From Scytonema sp. UIC 10036 (GTDB lineage Bacteria > Cyanobacteriota > Cyanobacteriia > Cyanobacteriales > Nostocaceae), in contig NZ_WJFC01000016.1 of the NCBI RefSeq assembly GCF_009725235.1, positions 1 to 64,000 of the forward strand: a DNA stretch of 64,000 bases, read 5' to 3'. Position numbers and translations under genes: made by a program. This document shows, in pieces, positions 57,701 to 64,000 of this stretch. Numbering within the stretch: position 1 is the first letter of the stretch; every line of letters starts with the position of its first letter. The notes beneath the pieces are model-generated. The model did not search any database. It had not been told where the DNA came from and saw only the letters and a list, made by a program, of their open reading frames with translations.

Positions 57701-59977
57701 AAAATTAGCGCTCAAACTCTGTCTGTTACCAATGGTGCTCAACTTCAAGCTCTCACCCGAGGAAAAGGTGATGCAGGCAATGTAATAATTAATGCGAGTG
57801 GAAAAGTCTCTTTTAATGCAGCTTATGCTTTCAGCGCAGTAGAAGAACAGAACGCAGAGGGCAAAGGTGGGGACATCAAAATTAACGCTGATTCTGTATC
57901 TGTGACCAATGGCGCTCAACTTATTGCCAGCACCGGAGGAAAAGGTGATGCTGGAAATGTAATAATTGGTGCGAGTGGTAGTGTCTCTTTTGATAGTACA
58001 GGTGTTGCCTCTAGCAACGTCAACGAGACTGGAGTTGGTAAAGGCGGGAACGTGAGCATTAGCGCTGATTCTGTGTCTGTTACCAATGGCGCTCAACTGA
58101 TTGCCAGCACTGAGGGAAAAGGTAATGCAGGCAATGTAATAATTGATGCGAGTGGAAAAGTCTCTTTTGATGGTAAAGGTGCTGCTTTCACCCGTGTAGA
58201 ACAGAACGCAGAGGGCAAAGGTGGGAACGTTCGTATTAGTGCTGACTCCATGTCTGTTACCAATGACGCTCAACTTCTTGCCAACACTCGAGGAAAAGGT
58301 GATGCAGGCAATGTAGTAATTGATGCGAGTGGAAGTGTTTCTTTTGATGCTAGTGAGGCTTTCAGCAGAGTCAACGAGACAGGAGTTGGCCAGGGTGGGG
58401 ACATCAGAATTAGCGCTCAAACTCTCTCGGTTACCAATGGCGCTCAACTTCAAGCTCTCACCCAAGGAAAAGGCAATGCAGGCAATGTGATAATTGATGT
58501 CCGTGGCAGTGCCTCTTTTAATGGTACAAGCAGGGATGGTAGAATTCCCAGCGCTGCTGTCAGCAGTGTAAGCGAGACAGGAGTTGGTCAGAGTGGGGAC
58601 ATCAAAATTAGCGCTCAAACTCTCTCGGTTACCAATGGCGCTCAACTTCTTGCCAACACCCGAGGATTTGGCGATGCTGGAAATGTAATAATTGATGCTC
58701 GTAACAGCGTCTCTTTTGATGCAGGTTCTGCTTTCAGCAGAGTCAACTCAACAGGAGTTGGTTTTGGCGGAGACATCAAAATTAGCGCTGAAAGCCTGTC
58801 TGTTACCAATGGCGCTCAACTTCAAGCTTTCACTGAAGGATTTGGCGATGCAGGTAACATTGAAATCAACGCAAAGAATTCTGTTAGTATTTTTGGAACA
58901 GATTCAATCAGGGGATTCTCTAGTGCCTTATTTACATTTACTAGTCCCAATTCTACTGGCATTGGTGGCGATATCATCGTAGATACGCCAGCCTTATATT
59001 TATCAGATGGTGCGGTGTTTGATGCACGAACTACCAATAATCGCAACGGTGGCAATATTACCTTAAACGTAAGACAAGCTGAGATTCTTAATGGTGGACA
59101 GATCCTCTCTACCTCTTCAAACAGTGGAAATGCCGGGAAAATTACGCTCAATGCCACAGACCGAGTGATTGTCAATGGTAGCGATCGCACTTTCGATGAC
59201 CGTGTTGCTCGATTTGGCACAGCTGCACCTGTTAATGCTAACAGCGGCTTGTTTGTTCTCTCTCAAGGTTCTGGTATCGCAGGAGACATTGAGGTAAACT
59301 CACCCCAAATTCGTTTAGACAACACCGGAACTATCAACGCTACATCTGCATCTGGTAATGGCGGTAATATCAACCTACGAGCCAGCGATTTACTACTTTT
59401 ACGCCGTGGAAGTCAAATCTCTGCCACTGCGGGAACTGCACGGCAAGGTGGGGATGGTGGTAACATCAACATCAACTCAAAATATATCATTGCTGTTCCA
59501 GATGAAGATAGCGATATCACCGCGAATGCTTTTCAAGGTAGAGGTGGTAACGTCCAAATCAATTCTCAAGGTATCTTTGGTATCGAATCGCGTCCACGGC
59601 AAACTGAGAACAGTGATATTACAGCCAGTTCTGAGCTAGGCGTTGCAGGTAATATAAATCTCATTACACCTGACAACAGCGCTCTTCAAAATAGCCTCAG
59701 CGAGTTACCGCAAAACTCTATCGATACCAACGCTCTCATTGCCAACAGTTGCATTGCCCGCACTGGTTCCTCTGAAGGCACATTCACCATTACAGGTTCC
59801 GGTGGCTTGCCTTACAGTCCTGGAGATCCATCTGTTTCACTCTATTCTACAGGAGATGTACGGCAAGTTATATCCAACACCTCAACTTCTTGGAAAAAAG
59901 GTGACCCCATTGTCGAACCAACAGGAATCTACCAACTGGCTGACGGGCGATTGGTCATCAGTCGAGAATGCCTTTAA
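54722..59977 (+). CDS. Filamentous-haemagglutinin-type exoprotein (TpsA-like)
   Basis: A 1751-residue secreted beta-helix protein. The signal peptide (WFCGLGILGSAIALEASCAL) is followed by a TPS domain (about 30-250): NNTTVTLNGSTFNITGGTQA, NLFHSFKEFSVPTGGTAFFN, and NLFLLNPSGIIFG. From about 250 to 1450 are some 20-25 tandem units of 45-60 residues with GNGGNI or GKGGDIKI, then LSVTNGAQLQA and GNAGNVIINA, forming a long right-handed helix. The C-terminus carries a domain ending FVISREC-like (LADGRLVISRECL) common to cyanobacterial members. Two-partner secretion needs a TpsB outer-membrane porin; none is in the window. Roles include adhesion or contact-dependent interactions. Confidence 0.9.
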   Translation: MFVKFSSGRWFCGLGILGSAIALEASCALAQISSDGTLPNNTTVTLNGSTFNITGGTQAGSNLFHSFKEFSVPTGGTAFFNNGIDIANIISRVTGGSISNIDGLIRSQGTANLFLLNPSGIIFGRNASLNIGGSFLATTANAIQFGDTGIFSATNPETPTQLLAIDPSALLFNQITAPIQNQSIAPAGLTPTGFESSGLRVPDGRSLLLVGGDIKMDSGRLRAYGGRVELGGLATPGTVGLAVDGNNLRLSFPENVTRSDVSLTNQASVRVDAGSGGSIAINARNIELLGGSQLTAGIGEGLGSAGAVAGDITLNATGEIKVVGSYIFNEVRSLGIGNGGNINVSTGSLSLTDGAQLSASTFGTGDAGSVLVQAKDSVSVTGNSYIFSNVGSRGIGNGGNINISTGSLSLTNGARLSASTYGQGNAGSVFVQAKDSVTVADNSYISSNVENGGVGKGGNININATTLSLKDGAQLLTLVRGVSNTGLTGGRGNAGNVNVNATGNVTIAGSKNGFSSAIFTTLETGATGNAGNITITSDSLSLTDGAGLFSSVRTRAIGNGGNIAITAASLSLTNDVGLVTNTFGSGDAGSVFLQAKDSVSVTGDSYILTNVGPFAVGKGGNININTGSLSITDGVELATSTLGSGDAGSVFLQVNGSTSISNSNIFSDVNPGAVGKGGNINVITSSLSLTNGAGLQANTGGKGDAGNLFVQAKDFVSLERNASIFSSVENGAVGNGGSININAATLSLTDGAQLATGVREASNNRPTALGNAGNVNVNVAGTLKIAGQRNGSSSGIFSYVGQGATGSKGGNIFISSGSLSLSDGATLQASTFGNGNAGNVFLETKDSVSLSNGNIFNAVRTGAVGKGGDIQLITGSLWMTNGAQLSTSTNGTGNAGNITINARDTISLDGVSSDRSFSAVRSIVDTEGVGNGGNIKLTTGSLSLTNGSQLAAGTRGKGNAGNVIINARNSVSFNVGDAFSTVERTGVGQGGDIKISAQTLSVTNGAQLQALTRGKGDAGNVIINASGKVSFNAAYAFSAVEEQNAEGKGGDIKINADSVSVTNGAQLIASTGGKGDAGNVIIGASGSVSFDSTGVASSNVNETGVGKGGNVSISADSVSVTNGAQLIASTEGKGNAGNVIIDASGKVSFDGKGAAFTRVEQNAEGKGGNVRISADSMSVTNDAQLLANTRGKGDAGNVVIDASGSVSFDASEAFSRVNETGVGQGGDIRISAQTLSVTNGAQLQALTQGKGNAGNVIIDVRGSASFNGTSRDGRIPSAAVSSVSETGVGQSGDIKISAQTLSVTNGAQLLANTRGFGDAGNVIIDARNSVSFDAGSAFSRVNSTGVGFGGDIKISAESLSVTNGAQLQAFTEGFGDAGNIEINAKNSVSIFGTDSIRGFSSALFTFTSPNSTGIGGDIIVDTPALYLSDGAVFDARTTNNRNGGNITLNVRQAEILNGGQILSTSSNSGNAGKITLNATDRVIVNGSDRTFDDRVARFGTAAPVNANSGLFVLSQGSGIAGDIEVNSPQIRLDNTGTINATSASGNGGNINLRASDLLLLRRGSQISATAGTARQGGDGGNININSKYIIAVPDEDSDITANAFQGRGGNVQINSQGIFGIESRPRQTENSDITASSELGVAGNINLITPDNSALQNSLSELPQNSIDTNALIANSCIARTGSSEGTFTITGSGGLPYSPGDPSVSLYSTGDVRQVISNTSTSWKKGDPIVEPTGIYQLADGRLVISRECL

Positions 59978-60034
59978 ATCAATTGGTTCCTAAGGACAAG
60001 GACAGTCAAATTGGACACACCTATTCTCTTAAGT

Positions 60035-60089
60035 TTGAGCGCTACGCAAAGCATACTTAGTCCCTGATGTACCGCATCGCACCTCAAAC
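60035..60089. repeat. Flanking repeat of the exoprotein gene, right copy
   Basis: TTTGAGCGCTACGCAAAGCA, TACTTAG, then ACCGCATCGCACCTCAAA. Same orientation as the left copy at 54469-54525. Confidence 0.6.
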
Positions 60090-60152
60090 AGTTCTGAGGG
60101 AATTTTGTGTGCTAAATATTTGTCTAATTTCTTCAATTGTCTCTTTCGCCGC

Positions 60153-62339
60153 TCATTGCTTTTTCTTCAATACAGGAGTCAAATGTTCTGGAAATCCAGC
60201 CAACTCAACAGCATTACATCCAAATTCGTAAGCAAACTCAATGGATTCTCCAGCACCCAATGCAGCATAAAAACCAACGGCAAATTCAATGCTCGCTTTA
60301 TCTCCAATCTCTTTGTTCATGCCAATAACATAAGGGATATGCTTGACAATTGCCTCTGCCTGAACTTCTGAGTAACAGGCGTTGAGGACAACACACTCTA
60401 CATTAGCAGTAAACAATCTAAACAATTTAGCCAGCGCCTGTGTGTCTACCAATCGCACGTTTCCTGTTTCATCTTCAAGTGCTAGACCATCATCCCCCGA
60501 ACCATGACCGCTAAAGTGGACGATTTGTGGTTTAAAATCGAGTAGTGCTTGGGACACATCACGCACGCGCACAGCCCACCGTTGCTTGAGGTCAAATTGC
60601 TCTCTTCTCTTAGCCCGTTGCAATCCTATCTCAATTTGTCGGTTTTCTTCATCTAGTCGTAAACGTGAGGTGGTATTTGGGTTGGCTGCTAAGAACAGAA
60701 TTGTTCTGACCTCATGGATTTTAGTGCCTTGTAGCGCTGTTTGTACCATATTCTCTAAACTACGAATTCTGCTATCTTTCTCTTTCTCCGCTAAAAGTAA
60801 TCTCAATTCTTGCTCTGGTAAGCCCTTGAGTTGATTATAAGTCTCAAAATATTCAGAGCTTAGTTCTGACTTATCAGTCTGCGGTGCAGTTTTCGCTCTG
60901 ATTAAAAATTTGTCTTCTCCTCTGACTTCCATCCCCACAATTCGCAGTTCTGCGTCTGGATGATTCTCAGTTAACTGCTTAAAGGAAATCGCTATAGCAC
61001 GTGGGTCAACGCCTTGGTTATGATAAAGGTCGAGGGTGTCAAAAATGGGTTTGATAAAATCTCCAAACTCTCCATCTGCAAACACTTCCTTGTTGTTATC
61101 GGGTTTACGAAAGGGGTCAGGGTTCTCTTTAGTGGGGAGACGCATATAAACGTACTCACACCGTACTCCATCAAATTTGGTATCACTGGTAATACCCCAA
61201 TCTTGTATATATGCACCCGTAAGTGTAGCTCCGGTAAAGTCAGCTTGAAACAATTGTGTCTGTACAAGATTAGCTCTAGATAAGTTAGCATCTTGTAGAT
61301 TAACTTCATTGAGATTGGCTATCATGAAGTCGGTATCGATTAAGTTAGCTCCTTGGAAAGTAGCTCTTTTTAAGTTTGCTCCTAAAAAGCTAGTGTTGGT
61401 TAAGTTTGCACCTTCTAAGTTAATTCCACGCAAATCTTGATAGTCAAACTTTTTGTCCTGCCCAACTCCAGTAACCAACAGTTTACGTACTTCTGCTTTA
61501 TGAAGGTAAGTTGTTCCAGGTCTTACACGGTCAAGTTTCTTGGTTTTGTGGAAGCAGGTGCGAGTTAGAATAGCTTTTCTAAAATCTGTACTTTTAAGGG
61601 TAGCTTCTGTAAAATTAGCATCGGTTAAATCAGCACTACGGAAGCTTGTTCCTTTAAAAGCAGCAAAGGCGATCGCGATGTCGCGAATCAGGGCATACTT
61701 TGGGTCTCCTTTAAGCGATCGCCAACTAATATAAATACTTAATAATATAACGGCTGCGGCTGCGGCGATGGCGAAGCCTCCGGCGATAGCTCCGGCTGCG
61801 GCGATAGCTCCGGCTGCGGCGATGGCGAAGCCTCCGGCGGTAGCTCCGGCTGCGGTGACGGCGAAGCCTCCGGCGATAGCCCCGGCGAAGCCTCCGGTGA
61901 AGCCTCCGGCGAAGCCCCCAGTAAAGCCTCCGACGATGGCTCCGGCTGCGGCGATGGCTCCGGCTCCGGCAACGACGACGTTTGAATTTAACCCTTGGCG
62001 AATTATAACTATAAAGACAATAATGAGTACTATTAAAGCAACCCAACTTGAAACTCGATTTTCTAAACTTGAATCCTCAAATATATATCTTATTAACGTT
62101 CCAAAAGAAGCCGATAAAAATCCTGCCAATCCAGATATTAACCATGAAACAAGCACCAAAAACGCTGCCCACCGCTTTTGCAATCCAGCTTTAGCATGGC
62201 TGAAGGATGCACCTCTGAGGATAGCACCAGTAAAATCAGCGCTTCTTATATCTGCATAGCTAAAATTTGCCCCTGCAAGGTCTTGACCTCTAAACGATCG
62301 CCCTCTAAGAATTTGTCCTGAGTAGTCTTCTAGTGGCAT
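60153..62339 (-). CDS. Membrane pentapeptide-repeat CHAT protease
   Basis: A 728-residue protein from the ATG at 62339. A pentapeptide block (10-45: LRGRSFRGQDLAGANFSYAD) is followed by two TM helices (around 62-80 and 95-115), a long Gly/Ala-rich low-complexity hydrophobic segment (about 120-205, GGFTGGFAGGFTGG-like), a second pentapeptide block (about 230-345), and an inserted alpha/beta region. The C-terminal CHAT domain (about 555-728) has ILFLAANPNTTSRLRLDEEN, HFSGHG and VVLNACYS, so both catalytic residues are present. It could be a membrane-tethered sensor-protease for cell suicide. The CHAT part is close to that of the 49470 protein. Confidence 0.85.
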   Translation of the reverse strand: MPLEDYSGQILRGRSFRGQDLAGANFSYADIRSADFTGAILRGASFSHAKAGLQKRWAAFLVLVSWLISGLAGFLSASFGTLIRYIFEDSSLENRVSSWVALIVLIIVFIVIIRQGLNSNVVVAGAGAIAAAGAIVGGFTGGFAGGFTGGFAGAIAGGFAVTAAGATAGGFAIAAAGAIAAAGAIAGGFAIAAAAAVILLSIYISWRSLKGDPKYALIRDIAIAFAAFKGTSFRSADLTDANFTEATLKSTDFRKAILTRTCFHKTKKLDRVRPGTTYLHKAEVRKLLVTGVGQDKKFDYQDLRGINLEGANLTNTSFLGANLKRATFQGANLIDTDFMIANLNEVNLQDANLSRANLVQTQLFQADFTGATLTGAYIQDWGITSDTKFDGVRCEYVYMRLPTKENPDPFRKPDNNKEVFADGEFGDFIKPIFDTLDLYHNQGVDPRAIAISFKQLTENHPDAELRIVGMEVRGEDKFLIRAKTAPQTDKSELSSEYFETYNQLKGLPEQELRLLLAEKEKDSRIRSLENMVQTALQGTKIHEVRTILFLAANPNTTSRLRLDEENRQIEIGLQRAKRREQFDLKQRWAVRVRDVSQALLDFKPQIVHFSGHGSGDDGLALEDETGNVRLVDTQALAKLFRLFTANVECVVLNACYSEVQAEAIVKHIPYVIGMNKEIGDKASIEFAVGFYAALGAGESIEFAYEFGCNAVELAGFPEHLTPVLKKKQ
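61745..61985. repeat. Simple-sequence tract encoding the Gly/Ala-rich segment
   Basis: Imperfect repeats of GGCTGCGGCGATGGCGAAGC, CTCCGGCGATAGCTCCGG and similar. GC content is far above the flanks. The period is 15-18 nt with nested longer repeats. Long open frames run through all phases on both strands because of the repeat. Confidence 0.75.
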
Positions 62340-62519
62340 AGCTAGGCTTGGAAAATGACTGCAATTACAATTCAATACAAATCCTTTACCACATTTTCCG
62401 GCTTTTTAGAGAAATATAACTTTTCTCGCCTTTAACTAGAAAGCAAATTGCTACGCTTAAACATCGCCTTTATTGTAAAATTATGTTTGCTCGTTTTAGA
62501 AACAAGTAATCGCCCCATA

Positions 62520-62886
62520 ATGAATTGTCCATACTGCGTCCGTAGTGTTTCTGACGTAGATGCCTCTGTAGTTTATCGAGTACCGGGCTACGGCAGACTG
62601 TGGCTGTGCGATCGCTACCCAGTCTGTGATGCTTACGTGGGAGCGCATCCCCAAAGTAATGCCCCGAAAGGAACTTTAGCCAATCGGCAACTGGTGACAT
62701 TGGCGACGAAATGCTCACGCTTGTTTTGACCCATTATGGAAATTTGGTAAGATGAGCCGCGACGAGGCTTATAAGTGGCTGTGCGAACAAATGGGACTGA
62801 CAAGAGAAAAAGCCCATATTGCCATGTTTAACGAGCAGCAGTGCAGACAAGTGATAAAACTTTGCTTAAATAGAAACGCTGAATAG
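62520..62886 (+). pseudogene. Frameshifted DUF3268-type zinc-finger gene
   Basis: The first frame (62520-62729) encodes MNCPYCVRSVSDVDAS with a CxxC knuckle, CDRYPVCDAYVGAHPQSNAP and KGTLANRQL, the pattern of DUF3268 zinc-finger proteins, but then runs into a stop. The next frame continues the family from 62701: WRRNAHACFDPLW, then MSRDEAYKWLCEQMGLTREK and AHIAMFNEQQCRQVI to a stop at 62886. A one-base indel near 62690-62700 explains it. A downstream ATG at 62752 could still make a 44-residue piece. Likely a recently broken gene. Confidence 0.7.
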
Positions 62887-63261
62887 CCAAATGCCGATCG
62901 CTTCGGCGCAAGCTGTACCCAGCTTATCGCAATGCAACGCATCTCCGGAACGCTTTAAATATAAATACTTGTATTACTTTCCAATCGGGCTGTGAAACTA
63001 CAACCATAACCACATATTTATTCAATCGGCTGGGGCTGCCAACTGGTAGGAGATCGCACATTTGCACATTGTAAACAGCGATCGCTCTTACCTCTGCTGT
63101 AGGTATCGGAAAACCGTTCATTATCTCAAGATTGACTCTTTAGAACCTAAAAATCCAAAAATCTGTGATATTTTACGAAATTGCCACACACGATATTGTA
63201 ATTACAATCATCCTCTGTTGCATAAGTTCAAAGTGTTTTTCAACAAAAGGGTGTAAAATAT
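62887..63261. other. Non-coding region
   Basis: No gene, no strong hairpin. AT content rises to the right toward the SLATT gene. It includes AGCTGTACCCAGC at about 62909 and a HIP1 site at about 63078. Confidence 0.4.
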
Positions 63262-63780
63262 ATGACTTCGGAAACTCCAAAAACATTAGATATTTTATGT
63301 AAATTAAGTGAAAATACACGACTTAATAAACGACAACATTTTTGTGCTGCGGAAAGAAAGAATTTTTACAATGATATATTTGGCAGTACTGCTGTAGTTA
63401 TAAATATAATATTAGGGTCTGTATTATTTGTAACTATATCAGATACATTACCTAACGAGGCTAAATGGCTTAGTGGATTCATGGCCATAATTGCTGGTAC
63501 TTGTGCAGGTATACAAACTTTTTTTAACTTTCAAAAAGCTGCTGAAGGACACCGAAAAATTGCTAATCGCTATCTTGAAATTCAGCGAGAAAGTGAAATT
63601 ATTTTAGCAAATTATGAGGATGGTTTAATTAAATTAGATACCTTACAGGAAGAAATTAGAACGCTTAATGAAAAATATCATAAAATCAATGAAGATGCTC
63701 AAGATTTCCCAACAACAAATAGAGATTATAAAAAAGCAAAAAATAGAATGAAAAATATGAAAGTTTTAACAACAAATTAG
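63262..63780 (+). CDS. SLATT-domain two-TM protein (DUF4231-like)
   Basis: A 172-residue protein. A helical N-terminus (LSENTRLNKRQHFCAAERKN, FYNDIFG) is followed by two TM helices (STAVVINIILGSVLFVTIS and GFMAIIAGTCAGIQTFFNF) and a long helix (KAAEGHRKIANRYLEIQRES) with conserved-looking Ala/His-Arg and Tyr. These match the SLATT family, predicted pore-forming effectors in cyclic-nucleotide and other conflict systems. No nucleotidyltransferase is adjacent within the window. The codons are strongly AT-rich compared with neighbours, which suggests separate acquisition. Confidence 0.75.
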   Translation: MTSETPKTLDILCKLSENTRLNKRQHFCAAERKNFYNDIFGSTAVVINIILGSVLFVTISDTLPNEAKWLSGFMAIIAGTCAGIQTFFNFQKAAEGHRKIANRYLEIQRESEIILANYEDGLIKLDTLQEEIRTLNEKYHKINEDAQDFPTTNRDYKKAKNRMKNMKVLTTN

Positions 63781-63820
63781 ACGAGCAAATGTATTAACCC
63801 TTGCAGAGCCAGCATTCCCT

Positions 63821-63961
63821 TCAGCACTCCGCAGTATGCCTCGTGCCTTTCTTTGTAAAATCAGCACTGCGGACATCTGCACCTTTGAAATTTGTACCTG
63901 TAAGGTCTTTCCCCTTAAAATTTTGCCCTCTAAGATTTTGCCTAGAGTAATCTGGTGGCAT
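63821..63961 (-). pseudogene. Truncated copy of a pentapeptide-CHAT-type gene start
   Basis: A 46-codon frame: MPPDYSRQNLRGQNFKGKDL, then TGTNFKGADVRSADFTKKG and a stop after a short unrelated end. It matches the first 38 residues of the protein starting at 62339 (PLEDYSGQILRGRSFRGQDL, with ADIRSADFTG). The upstream sequences also match (CTAGCTTAGCTATG versus AAGCCTAGCTATG, reading into the start). It breaks off before the TM region. A remnant of a duplication, or the edge of a recombined block. Confidence 0.65.
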
Positions 63962-64000
63962 AGCTAAGCTAGGAAAATAACTTGCTCAAATTTATCCGAA

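Noticed and set aside
57551..58645. 364-codon minus-strand frame inside the exoprotein gene
   Set aside because: A shadow of the tandem beta-helix repeats; Cys/Thr/Asn-rich and without start signals.
61739..62259. Long frames on both strands over the Gly/Ala-rich tract
   Set aside because: Pro/Ala- and Arg-rich shadows of the simple-sequence repeat inside the CHAT gene.

Overview
The window reads as accessory DNA, most likely part of a large plasmid, from a filamentous (probably heterocyst-forming) cyanobacterium. The cyanobacterial signature comes from dozens of HIP1 octamers (GCGATCGC), a light-harvesting-like small protein of the ssl1498 type, a GUN4 domain, and NACHT, CHAT and pentapeptide-repeat proteins typical of multicellular cyanobacteria. 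A plasmid setting is suggested by a ParA ATPase with a small partner gene, AT-rich iterated sites around it, a KfrA-like DNA-binding protein with its own repeated sites, and a stand-alone tyrosine recombinase. No replication initiator, rRNA, tRNA or CRISPR array was recognised.

Layout. 1-5.4 kb: repeats with hairpins, then a minus-strand operon of four paralogous secreted proteins plus a small HTH protein. 5.5-7.0 kb: a lipoprotein-type thermonuclease and a phosphorothioation-associated-type methyltransferase. 7.0-8.4 kb: a GC-rich, hairpin-rich stretch with one oddly composed small gene. 8.4-15 kb: a plus-strand cluster with a KfrA-like protein, an ATPase, a tiny membrane peptide, a YdjM-type membrane hydrolase, an HlyD-like adaptor and a TolC-like protein, interrupted by DUF4417 and metallopeptidase genes; it looks like a trans-envelope apparatus. 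15-24.3 kb: NACHT-pentapeptide NTPase, parA locus, a RusA-like gene broken by a stop codon, iteron arrays, an HTH-EAD1-NACHT NTPase and a TRADD-N-associated two-TM protein. 24.7-30.3 kb: stress genes (HLIP-like, Hsp20) and small unknowns. 30.7-36.6 kb: tyrosine recombinase, PD-(D/E)XK nuclease, flavin amine oxidase and Uma2-like protein. 36.9-44.3 kb: a tight minus-strand run of about 16 small genes around one membrane-anchored FtsK/HerA-type ATPase, with many 1-29 nt overlaps and no recognisable family name for most members. 44.3-54.4 kb: HTH-pentapeptide protein, PadR and a membrane partner, a 245-bp direct repeat, an EAD1-CHAT-GUN4 protein, a REP-associated tyrosine transposase and an SDR oxidoreductase. 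54.7-64 kb: a 1751-residue filamentous-haemagglutinin-type exoprotein, a CHAT-pentapeptide membrane protein, a frameshifted DUF3268 gene, a SLATT two-TM protein and a truncated pentapeptide gene.

How the genes may work together. Seven genes belong to the conflict/cell-suicide class (two NACHT NTPases, two CHAT proteases, TRADD-N-TM, SLATT, HTH-pentapeptide). One NACHT protein and one CHAT protein 26 kb apart carry the same EAD1 adaptor domain, which suggests a sensor-effector pair. The two best candidates for undescribed biology are the 36.9-44.3 kb ATPase operon and the four-paralogue secreted-protein operon. At sequence scale the strongest unexplained signal is ten copies of the palindrome TGTGC-N5-GCACA, alongside eight REP-like palindromes and a resident REP-type transposase.
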